A stretch of DNA of 64,000 nucleotides from Mammaliicoccus sciuri (GTDB lineage Bacteria > Bacillota > Bacilli > Staphylococcales > Staphylococcaceae): positions 121,236 to 185,235 of the forward strand of contig NZ_PPQD01000026.1 of the NCBI RefSeq assembly GCF_002901825.1, given 5' to 3'. How positions within the stretch are numbered: the stretch's first letter is position 1; the number at the start of each line of letters is the position of its first letter. Made by a program: the position numbers and the translations under genes. The notes beneath the pieces are model-generated. The model did not search any database, was not told the DNA's origin, and saw only the letters and a list, made by a program, of their open reading frames with translations. Shown in pieces: positions 41,796 to 49,988 of this stretch.

Positions 41796-42363
41796 CGTTG
41801 ATCACCTTCTCTTGCTCTACTACACATGATTTTAACGTTTCTCTAATTGCTTTAATCAAATGAAAGTACGGACTGTTTTGTTTACCTAATGCTTGAAGCA
41901 ATTCATATGTTCCATCTTCAATGACCATCACAACAAGCGTTAAACTTTCTTGTGCACGACTGTCGCCTCTCCACTCAGCAGCATATAAGAATTCAAGCAT
42001 AAGTGGTAAAAAATCTGATAGTTCATTTTGAGGCATTTCTAGCCCGAACATTTCATAAAGTACTTTTAATCTTGCAAGCATTTGACCTCGTTCTTTTTGT
42101 TCTGTTAGTTTATTGTACGTCATATATAACGTCGTCTTTTTTTCAAAATCAAATGTTCTTGTATATACTTCTTGAATATCATCTAAAGAAATATCATGCA
42201 TATTTTCCCAGTATTGTTTAATTTCGTGATAGGCAGGATGATTGGTATCGAAAGCTTTATCAAATGCTTTAGGATGAAAGTCTAGCTTTTCTGGATAAGT
42301 TAACTGGTTACTAAAGAAACCAAAGCTTTCTTTAAGTTGATATAATGCATCTAAATTAATCAC
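41788..42363 (-). CDS. narJ: nitrate reductase maturation chaperone NarJ
   Basis: 191 residues from a GTG start that overlaps the end of narH by 8 bases (GTGATTAA); GGAGGG is seven bases upstream. The open frame continues far upstream in the other frame, but that part is antisense-like and lacks homology. NarJ chaperones NarG until molybdenum cofactor is inserted (TorD/DmsD family helical fold). Confidence 0.94.
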   Translation of the reverse strand: MINLDALYQLKESFGFFSNQLTYPEKLDFHPKAFDKAFDTNHPAYHEIKQYWENMHDISLDDIQEVYTRTFDFEKKTTLYMTYNKLTEQKERGQMLARLKVLYEMFGLEMPQNELSDFLPLMLEFLYAAEWRGDSRAQESLTLVVMVIEDGTYELLQALGKQNSPYFHLIKAIRETLKSCVVEQEKVINGD

Positions 42364-43912
42364 GGAAAATCCCTCCATAGAAGTTCTCATTGTATATTTC
42401 TTGTCCGGATTTTTGTTCTGATAATCCTTGAACACCACAACCATCACAATTTGAGCCAAACATTTCGCCACCATAACCTTGGCTACCTTGTGCTCTATAA
42501 GTATCCATATAACCTTCTTTATGTGATGTCGGTACAACAAAACGATCTTCATGTTTAGCAATCGCGAGTAATCTATACATCGATTTCGTTTGTCTTTCAG
42601 TGAGTCCTACACGTTCAAGTCTTGAAATATCAAAATCTTTACCACTTGATTTAGCTCTCATATAAATACGCATCATGGCCATTTTTTGCAATGCTTCTTT
42701 AACCGTCTTCGTATCACCAGCTGTTAACATATTCGCTAAATATTGAACGGGTAATCTCATTTCTTCGATAGCTGGGAAAATCATATCTGGATTTCTAATA
42801 GAATCTTTACCTTCAAAGTAATTCATAATCGGACTTAATGGTGGGCAATACCATACCATTGGCAATGTTCGATATTCAGGGTGTAAAGGAAATGCTAATT
42901 TATATTCTATTGCCAGTTTATATACTGGTGAATTTTGTGCAGCTTCAATCCAATCTTGTGAAATACCATCTTTTTCAGCTTGTTGAATAATATCTTCATC
43001 AAATGGATCTAAAAATAGATCAAGTTGCTTTTGATATAAGTCTTTTTCGTTTTCTGCAGAAGCTGCTTCTTGAACTTTGTCAGCATCATAGAGTAATACA
43101 CCTAAATATCTCATACGACCTGTACAAGTCTCAGAACATACTGTTGGTAACCCGGCTTCAACTCGAGGGAAACAGAATGTACATTTTTCTGCTTTGTTCG
43201 TTTTCCAGTTGAAATACACTTTCTTATAAGGGCAACCTGTCATACAATATCTCCAACCACGACATGCATCTTGATCGACAAGTACAATACCATCTTCATC
43301 TCTTTTATACATTGCACCAGATGGACATGATGCAACACAACTTGGGTTTAAGCAATGTTCACACAGTCTTGGTAAATACATCATAAATGTTTGGTCGAAG
43401 TTAAATTTAATTTCTTCTTCGATTTTTTGAATGTTAGGATCAGTAGGTCCTGTAACATGAGCACCAGCTAAATCATCTTCCCAGTTTGGTCCCCATTTAA
43501 TATCTAATTTTTTACCTGAAATAACAGATTCTGCTTTTGCTACTGGAGAATGGTTTCCTTCTTTAGCTGTTGTTAAATGTTTATAATTATATGTCCACGG
43601 TTCATAATAATCTTTCATTTCTGGCATATCAGGATTATAGAAAATTTTACCCAATGCAATTTTAGATAGTTTACTACCTGACTTTAATTCTAATTTTCCT
43701 TTTTTGTTGAGTACCCAACCACCTTTATAAGTTTCTTGGTCTTCCCAACGTTTCGGATAACCGATACCAGGTTTTGTTTCAACATTATTAAACCATATAT
43801 ATTCAGCGCCCGGTCTATTTGTCCATGTACTTTTACATGTGACACTACATGTATGGCATCCTATACATTTATCTAAATTCATAACCATAGCTACTTGCGC
43901 TTTAATCTTCAA
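42356..43912 (-). CDS. narH: respiratory nitrate reductase beta subunit
   Basis: 518 residues with four iron-sulfur clusters: CIGCHTCSVTC near the start, CEHCLNPSCVASCPSG, then CRGWRYCMTGCPYKK where tryptophan takes the place of a cysteine and thus marks the [3Fe-4S] cluster, and CTFCFPRVEAG...CSETCTG. Electron wire between NarI and NarG. Overlaps narG by 11 bases. Confidence 0.97.
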   Translation of the reverse strand: MKIKAQVAMVMNLDKCIGCHTCSVTCKSTWTNRPGAEYIWFNNVETKPGIGYPKRWEDQETYKGGWVLNKKGKLELKSGSKLSKIALGKIFYNPDMPEMKDYYEPWTYNYKHLTTAKEGNHSPVAKAESVISGKKLDIKWGPNWEDDLAGAHVTGPTDPNIQKIEEEIKFNFDQTFMMYLPRLCEHCLNPSCVASCPSGAMYKRDEDGIVLVDQDACRGWRYCMTGCPYKKVYFNWKTNKAEKCTFCFPRVEAGLPTVCSETCTGRMRYLGVLLYDADKVQEAASAENEKDLYQKQLDLFLDPFDEDIIQQAEKDGISQDWIEAAQNSPVYKLAIEYKLAFPLHPEYRTLPMVWYCPPLSPIMNYFEGKDSIRNPDMIFPAIEEMRLPVQYLANMLTAGDTKTVKEALQKMAMMRIYMRAKSSGKDFDISRLERVGLTERQTKSMYRLLAIAKHEDRFVVPTSHKEGYMDTYRAQGSQGYGGEMFGSNCDGCGVQGLSEQKSGQEIYNENFYGGIFRD

Positions 43913-46900
43913 GCCAATCTACCTCCTTCATTTTTCTTATCGCAACATATACATCTCTTTGGTTTCCAATTGGCCCATAGTAATTAAAGCCATAACTTAT
44001 TTGTGCATAACCGCCTACTAATTGCGTAGGTTTCAAGTGAATACGTGTAGGTGCATTATGTGAACCACCACGAGTATCTGTAATTTCTGATCCAGGTGTC
44101 TCAATATGTTTATCTTGTGCATGATACATAAACATCGTACCTCTAGGCATTCTATGCGATACAACTGCTCTAGCTGTAACAACACCATTTCTGTTATATA
44201 CTTCTAACCAATCATTATCTTGAATGTCGTTCGCCATTGCATCTTCTTTCGCAATCCAAACAGTTGGACCACCTCTAAATAACGTCAACATATGCAAATT
44301 ATCTTGGTAAGTTGAGTGAATATTCCACTTACCATGAGGCGTTAAATATCGTAATACTAATGTATCTACGCCACCTTTTATGTTTTTATCTTTCGTACCG
44401 AATACCATTGGCGGTAATGTTGGTTTATAGATTGGTAAGTTCTCGCCAAACTGTAAGAATACTTCATGATCAATATAATAACTTTGTCTACCTGTTAACG
44501 TTCTAAAAGGGACAAGACGTTCGATATTTGTCGTAAATGGCGAATATCTTCTGCCTAATTTATTTGAACCAGGGAATACTGCTGTCGGTATAACTTCTCT
44601 CGGTTGTGCTGTTATATTTTGGAACGTTATTTTTTCTGATGCACGTTCACTAGAAATATCTTTCAATGTCATCCCCGTTTGTTCTTCTAAGTCATCGTAA
44701 GATTTTTGTGATACTTTACCATTTGAAGCTGATGAAACATTCAATATAACATCTGCTACTTTTCGTGCTGTATCCATTCTAGGAAGGCCATTTTTAACAG
44801 TGTCATCTTCCCACGTATCTAACATAATCTTTAATTCATCGTATTGCTCTTTAACTGAGAAACTTACACCATGAGCACCGACTTTACCTTTTTCTAACAA
44901 CGGTCCAACTGATATATATTTATCGTATATAGCTGTATAATCTCTTTCTACAACTGCGAAACCAGGCATCGTTTTACCAGGTATTGCTTCAATTTCACCT
45001 TTAGACCAATCTTTAACAATTCCGTAAGGTGTTGAAATTTCTTGTTTAGAATCATGCGCTAAAGGTGTTGTCACAACATCTTTAAATGTGCCTTTCATAT
45101 GTGTCTTCGCTAAATCAGAAACAGATTTTGCTAACGTTTTATAAATATCCCAGTCTGATTTTGATTCCCATAATGGGTCAACTGCAGGGTTAAACGGATG
45201 TATGAATGGATGCATATCAGTAGAAGATATATCATGTTTTTCATACCATGTTGCTGCCGGTAATACGACATCTGCATACAACGGTGTTGCTGTCATTCTA
45301 AAATCTAGCGCAACTAATAAATCTAATTTGCCGGTTGTTTCTTCTCGCCAAACAATCTCTTCTGGTTTATCTGTTTCATTAGGATTTGCTAATAGACCTG
45401 ATTTAGTACCTAATAAATGTTTCATAAAGTACTCTTGTCCTTTTGCTGAACTAGAGATTAAATTTGAACGCCATACAAACAATGTTTTTGGATGATTTTT
45501 CTTTGCATCTGGGTCTTCTATAGCAAATTTAGTCTTTTTAGATTTTACTGATTCAATTGCCCTTTGAAGAATCACTTCATTTGAGTCATCCCCTGCATCT
45601 TTCGCTTCTTCTCCAAACAATAAGCTATTACAATCAAATTGAGGATATGATGGTAGCCATCCTAATCGTGCAGCTAATACGTTATAATCAGCTGGATGTT
45701 GATGTTTCAATTCATTTGATAATGGTGACTGTAATTTATCAACACCAGACTCTTCATATTTCCACTGATCCGTTGCAAAGTAGAACCAACTTGTTGCATT
45801 TTGAAGTCTAGGTGGTCCTTGCCAATCCTTCGCAAAAGCAATCGTTGACCAACCTTCTATCGGACGACATTTTTCTTGACCAACGTAATGCGCCCATCCG
45901 CCACCATTTACACCTTGGCATCCGCATAATATAACAAGGTTTAATATAGAGCGATAAATTGTATCAGAGTTAAACCAGTGATTGATACCTGCCCCCATAA
46001 TAATCATTGAGCGACCATTTGTATCAACTGCATTTTGCGCAAATTCTCTTGCCACTTGCGTCACTATTGAAAATTTAACACCTGTTACTTTTTCTTGCCA
46101 TTTAGGTGAATACATAGAATTTTCATCTTCATAACTTGATGCTTCAAGTGGATGATTTAATCTTCTTACGCCATATTGACTTGTCATTAAGTCGTATATT
46201 GTCGCGATATAAATTGTTTCTCCGTCCTTATTTTCGATTTCTTTAACGATAATAGGTCTTTCGAAAATACCATTTCCATCATTATCAAAATACGGAAATT
46301 GAATTGTGATCACTTTAGAATCATGGTCTTTAAAAGATAGAGCTGGATCTATTTCTTTTCCATCTTCACCTACTAAATTTAAGTTCCATTTAACGCCTTC
46401 TTCATATCTTTGTCCCATCGTTCCATTAGGTATGACAAGTTGTTCACTATTTTGGTCGTAAACTACTGGTTTCCATTCTGCATGTTCTGTTTCCATACCT
46501 AAATCACTTGATCTTAAGAAACGACCTGCTTTATAACCTTCTCCATGTTTATCAAGTTGTATGATAAAAGGCATATCAGTGTATTGTTTTGCATAGTTGA
46601 TAAACATTTCTTCTTGTTTATCTTCATAATATTCTTGAAGAATGACATGTGTCATAGCTTGCGCTAATGCTGCATCTGTACCAGGATTTGGTGCTAACCA
46701 GTTATCAGCAAATTTTACATTTTCAGCATAGTCTGGTGCGACAGACACAACTTTAGTACCTTTATATCTTACTTCAGTCATAAAATGCGCATCTGGTGTA
46801 CGCGTTAATGGTACATTCGATCCCCACATAATAATATAACCGGCGTTATACCAATCACTTGATTCAGGTACATCCGTTTGTTCACCCCATATTTGTGGTG

Positions 46901-47573
46901 AAGCAGGTGGTAAGTCAGCATACCAATCATAAAAACTAAGCATTTCCCCACCTAATAACGATATAAAACGCGCACCTGAAGCATAGCTAATCATGGACAT
47001 AGCCGGTATAGGTGTAAATCCAGCAATTCTGTCTGGACCATATTTTTTCACAGTATATATAATTTGTGCTGCGATGAGTTGTGTAACATCTCTCCAATTT
47101 ACGCGAACATGTCCACCTTTACCGCGTGCACTTTTATAAATTTCAGCTTTCTGTTCATCTTCAACAATGGATGCCCAAGCGACAACAGGATCTCCGTATT
47201 CACTTAAAGCAGCTTTCCAAAGTTTCCACAACTTACCTCTAACGTAAGGGAATTTCACACGTAATGGACTATATTCATACCATGAAAAAGAAGCACCACG
47301 CGGACATCCTCTAGGTTCAAATTCAGGCATATCAGGTCCACAAGAAGGATAATCAATTTGTTGATTTTCCCATGTAATCACACCATTTTTCACGAACACT
47401 TTCCATGAACAAGAGCCTGTACAGTTTACACCATGAGTCGTTCTGACAACTTTATCGTGACTCCATCTTTCTCTGTACATTTTCTCCCATTCTCTACTTT
47501 TTTCTTCTAAGATAGACCAATTTCCATTAAATTTTTCGGTTGGCTTAAAGAATTTCAAACCTAACTTAGACAT
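43902..47573 (-). CDS. narG: respiratory nitrate reductase alpha subunit
   Basis: 1223 residues, bis-MGD catalytic subunit. The FS0 cluster ligands are H47, C51, C55 and C90 (His-x3-Cys-x3-Cys-x34-Cys). The active-site region WYADLPPASPQIWGEQTDVPES and GSNVPLTRTPDAHF follow. Starts MSKLGLKFFKPTEKF with no Tat signal, as expected for the cytoplasm-facing enzyme. First gene of narGHJI-nreABC; promoter carries Rex-like and NreC-like sites. Length is close to S. aureus NarG. Confidence 0.98.
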   Translation of the reverse strand: MSKLGLKFFKPTEKFNGNWSILEEKSREWEKMYRERWSHDKVVRTTHGVNCTGSCSWKVFVKNGVITWENQQIDYPSCGPDMPEFEPRGCPRGASFSWYEYSPLRVKFPYVRGKLWKLWKAALSEYGDPVVAWASIVEDEQKAEIYKSARGKGGHVRVNWRDVTQLIAAQIIYTVKKYGPDRIAGFTPIPAMSMISYASGARFISLLGGEMLSFYDWYADLPPASPQIWGEQTDVPESSDWYNAGYIIMWGSNVPLTRTPDAHFMTEVRYKGTKVVSVAPDYAENVKFADNWLAPNPGTDAALAQAMTHVILQEYYEDKQEEMFINYAKQYTDMPFIIQLDKHGEGYKAGRFLRSSDLGMETEHAEWKPVVYDQNSEQLVIPNGTMGQRYEEGVKWNLNLVGEDGKEIDPALSFKDHDSKVITIQFPYFDNDGNGIFERPIIVKEIENKDGETIYIATIYDLMTSQYGVRRLNHPLEASSYEDENSMYSPKWQEKVTGVKFSIVTQVAREFAQNAVDTNGRSMIIMGAGINHWFNSDTIYRSILNLVILCGCQGVNGGGWAHYVGQEKCRPIEGWSTIAFAKDWQGPPRLQNATSWFYFATDQWKYEESGVDKLQSPLSNELKHQHPADYNVLAARLGWLPSYPQFDCNSLLFGEEAKDAGDDSNEVILQRAIESVKSKKTKFAIEDPDAKKNHPKTLFVWRSNLISSSAKGQEYFMKHLLGTKSGLLANPNETDKPEEIVWREETTGKLDLLVALDFRMTATPLYADVVLPAATWYEKHDISSTDMHPFIHPFNPAVDPLWESKSDWDIYKTLAKSVSDLAKTHMKGTFKDVVTTPLAHDSKQEISTPYGIVKDWSKGEIEAIPGKTMPGFAVVERDYTAIYDKYISVGPLLEKGKVGAHGVSFSVKEQYDELKIMLDTWEDDTVKNGLPRMDTARKVADVILNVSSASNGKVSQKSYDDLEEQTGMTLKDISSERASEKITFQNITAQPREVIPTAVFPGSNKLGRRYSPFTTNIERLVPFRTLTGRQSYYIDHEVFLQFGENLPIYKPTLPPMVFGTKDKNIKGGVDTLVLRYLTPHGKWNIHSTYQDNLHMLTLFRGGPTVWIAKEDAMANDIQDNDWLEVYNRNGVVTARAVVSHRMPRGTMFMYHAQDKHIETPGSEITDTRGGSHNAPTRIHLKPTQLVGGYAQISYGFNYYGPIGNQRDVYVAIRKMKEVDWLED

Positions 47574-47605
47574 AGTTAGAACCTCCTATTATTTGCCCTT
47601 AATTA

Positions 47606-47679
47606 TCTATATCAATTGTAATTTTTTTCACAATGTTTATGTATTAGGGGATTACCTATACAACATGACGAATTCCCTA
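47606..47679 (-). promoter_or_regulatory. narG promoter and control region
   Basis: Minus strand: -35 TTGTGA (47628-47633) and -10 TATAGA (47606-47611). A Rex-like palindrome (TTGTGAA-N4-ATTACAA on the minus strand, 47616-47633) covers the spacer and -35. NreC-like boxes at 47645-47658 (TAGGGGATTACCTA) and 47666-47679 (half-conserved, TTCCCTA side only), 21 bases apart, centre near -51 and -72. Confidence 0.7.
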
Positions 47680-47695
47680 CATTCCTTTATTTGCG

Positions 47696-47737
47696 CAAAA
47701 AAGCCTCAAACAAAGTGTTGATCTTTGTTTGAGGCTT
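47696..47737 (-). terminator. intrinsic terminator of modABC
   Basis: AAGCCTCAAACAAAG (47701-47715) pairs perfectly with CTTTGTTTGAGGCTT (47723-47737); on the minus strand it is followed by TTTTTTGCG. Confidence 0.92.
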
Positions 47738-47773
47738 CGGACATATTATTTATTTTCACCTTACAATTAACTG

Positions 47774-48373
47774 TTAATTAATTTCGATAACTTCATCTGC
47801 TAAAATTTGAACTTCTTTTTTAGAATGGGACACAAGTATGATCGGTATTTGCCAAGTCTTGAAAATGGACTTTACTAATGCCATACCTTCGTCTTTTGTT
47901 TCATCATCTAAACTTGAAAATGGTTCATCTAATAGTAATAAGTTAGGTTTGACACTTAATACTCTACATAATGCAACTCTTTGTGACTCTCCACCAGATA
48001 AAGTAGATGGATATTGATTTAAACAATTTTCTATACGTAAATGTTTAATCAATTGCTCTGTCTCTTTATTAGGCTCAATCATATAATGAATATTTTCATG
48101 AACTATCTTATGTGGAAAAAGTTGATAATCTTGAAACAGATAGCCAATATTTCTATCTTGCACTTTAATCACATGCTTTTGATCACTGAGCACTTTTTGA
48201 TTAATTTCTATTCTGCAAGTTTCCGCTTCTGTAAGTCCTGCAATAATGTTCAATAATGTAGATTTACCTATACCTGATCGTCCAACTATCGCATAAATTT
48301 TCGGAGTATCAGATTGGATATTTAATGATATCGTTCTGTCTTTGATTAACTTTTTAATTGATATATCAATCAT
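47774..48373 (-). CDS. modC: molybdate ABC transporter ATPase
   Basis: 199 residues. Walker A GRSGIGKST (31-39), Q-loop in YLFQDYQLFPHK, signature LSGGESQR (about 121-128), Walker B LLLLDEPFSSLDD, H-loop VSHS. The protein stops after the ABC core, so the C-terminal molybdate-binding TOBE domain of E. coli ModC is absent, as usual in staphylococci. Six bases after modB. Confidence 0.94.
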   Translation of the reverse strand: MIDISIKKLIKDRTISLNIQSDTPKIYAIVGRSGIGKSTLLNIIAGLTEAETCRIEINQKVLSDQKHVIKVQDRNIGYLFQDYQLFPHKIVHENIHYMIEPNKETEQLIKHLRIENCLNQYPSTLSGGESQRVALCRVLSVKPNLLLLDEPFSSLDDETKDEGMALVKSIFKTWQIPIILVSHSKKEVQILADEVIEIN

Positions 48374-48379
48374 CCATAT

Positions 48380-49048
48380 CTACTCCCATTTATGATTCTT
48401 TTGATTTAATATATTAAGTGAGCTAATCACACAAACTGCAAATGCGATAAGTACAATAACCCATAACCATGCTTTGTATTCCTCACCAGCTTGCACTAAG
48501 AAATAAATTTCTAATGGCAATGTGTTCGTTAAACCAGGAATATAGCCAGCAATCATGAGCGTTGCACCAAATTCTCCTAACCCTCTAGCAAAACTCATTA
48601 CTACACCAGAGAAAATGGATTGTTTTGATAACGGTAAAATAATCGTTCTAAAAATTTTCCCTTCACTAGCGCCCATCGTTCTTGCTGAGTTTAGCATCTT
48701 TGGATTAATAGATTGAAATCCATTCATTACATGTTGGTACATAAGCGGTAAACTTACAATAATCGCTGCAATCACCGCACCTACCCACGTAAAAATCACA
48801 TTGATATGCAATACATCAGATAAAAATTGTCCAAAAAATTTATTTTTACCAAATACAATAAGGAGTATAAAACCCATAACTGTCGGTGGTAATACAATTG
48901 GAAGCATAATGATGCTTTCGATTACAGGCTTTAATTTACCTTTATAATTGAGCATCAGCTTTGCCAGAATAATACCTAGGATACAAACAATGATTGTACT
49001 GATAATTGTTACTTTAATTGATATCCATAGTGGTGTTAAGTCTGGCAT
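48380..49048 (-). CDS. modB: molybdate ABC transporter permease
   Basis: 222 residues, five or six membrane segments, with the EAA loop ARTMGASEGKIFRTIILPLSKQSI near 123-146 that docks on ModC. ARGLGEFGATLMIAGYIPG is the typical ModB end block. 11 bases after modA. Confidence 0.95.
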   Translation of the reverse strand: MPDLTPLWISIKVTIISTIIVCILGIILAKLMLNYKGKLKPVIESIIMLPIVLPPTVMGFILLIVFGKNKFFGQFLSDVLHINVIFTWVGAVIAAIIVSLPLMYQHVMNGFQSINPKMLNSARTMGASEGKIFRTIILPLSKQSIFSGVVMSFARGLGEFGATLMIAGYIPGLTNTLPLEIYFLVQAGEEYKAWLWVIVLIAFAVCVISSLNILNQKNHKWE

Positions 49049-49059
49049 AGCGTTATCTC

Positions 49060-49827
49060 CTATCCTTCAAAGTGATATTCTTTAAGAATTTCTTTTGCTT
49101 CTTTTGATTTTAAGAATTCAAACCATTCTTTAGCTTCTTTCTTGTCAGTAACAAGACCAGCTCTATAAGTAATTGGATGATCTAAAGGTGCATCTGCTAA
49201 TTTAACGACGTTATCGACTTTTTTATCTTTACCTTTATACATATCTGTTGCGTATACAAATCCTGCTTCTGCATTTTCTTTTTGAACATAGTTTAATACT
49301 TGTTTAACATCTTTTGCGAAAACAAATGTACTTGTCATGCCGTTATATAGATCTTCTTTTTTCAAATACTCTACAGCGTAGCGACCTGCTGGTACACTTT
49401 TTTCTTCACCAATTGCGACTTTGTTAGGCGCACTAACATCTTTAATATTTTTGATGCTAGAGTTTTCGTATTTAATGATAATTAATTTATTTTTAGCGTA
49501 ATCATAAACTTCTTTAACTTTTTTACTATCTTGTAATTTATCAACATCAGAAGTGTTTGCAGACATTAATACGTCTACATCTGCACCAGCTTCTACTTGT
49601 TTACGTAAACTACCTGAACCACCATAATTGAATTTAATATTGGTATTCGGATGCTTCTTTTTAAATTCTTTTTCTAGAGCTTTAGAAACATCTGTCAAAC
49701 TTGCTGCTGCTGATACTGTTAACGTCTTGCTTTCAGTTTCTTTTTTAGCTTTATCTTGGTTAGATTCTGTGCTACAACCAGCTAATACAAGTAACAAAGC
49801 AAAGACTAATGTTAAAAATCTTTTCAT
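49060..49827 (-). CDS. modA: molybdate-binding lipoprotein
   Basis: 255 residues. Signal peptide with lipobox LAGC (C18), so lipid-anchored outside the membrane. SAAASLTDVSKALE near 39-52 and GGSGSLRKQVEAGADVDVLMSA near 70-91 carry the ligand-binding serines of type II molybdate proteins. First gene of modABC. Its control region has two NreC-like boxes and a Rex-like site, like narG and narT. Confidence 0.95.
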   Translation of the reverse strand: MKRFLTLVFALLLVLAGCSTESNQDKAKKETESKTLTVSAAASLTDVSKALEKEFKKKHPNTNIKFNYGGSGSLRKQVEAGADVDVLMSANTSDVDKLQDSKKVKEVYDYAKNKLIIIKYENSSIKNIKDVSAPNKVAIGEEKSVPAGRYAVEYLKKEDLYNGMTSTFVFAKDVKQVLNYVQKENAEAGFVYATDMYKGKDKKVDNVVKLADAPLDHPITYRAGLVTDKKEAKEWFEFLKSKEAKEILKEYHFEG

Positions 49828-49877
49828 GACTTCTTTCCTTCCTTTTTAGATATGTACAAACTTAATTTACACCTTTA

Positions 49878-49986
49878 TCTATACTATTGTAAGACTCTTA
49901 TACATTTTTTCACAAATTATTCTTAAAGTATAGTGAAATATGTAATGATAGGGAATATCCTTATTTATTTGAGGATACTCCCTATC
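49878..49986 (-). promoter_or_regulatory. modA promoter and control region with paired NreC-like boxes
   Basis: Minus strand: TACAAT (49886-49891) and TATAGA (49878-49883) as -10 candidates with TTGTGA upstream; a Rex-like palindrome at 49898-49915 (TTGTGAA-N4-TGTATAA on the minus strand). NreC-like boxes TAGGGAATATCCTT at 49949-49962 and GAGGATACTCCCTA at 49971-49984, 22 bases apart. Together the boxes form a 14-bp inverted repeat (49947-49960 / 49973-49986) that begins two bases past the end of the fdhF-like gene, so a terminator-like role for that gene is also possible, though no T-run follows. Confidence 0.65.
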
Positions 49987-49988
49987 TA

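Noticed and set aside
42364..42561. Long N-terminal extension of NarJ
   Set aside because: This part is out-of-frame narH sequence. GTG 42363 with GGAGGG and the family length explain narJ.
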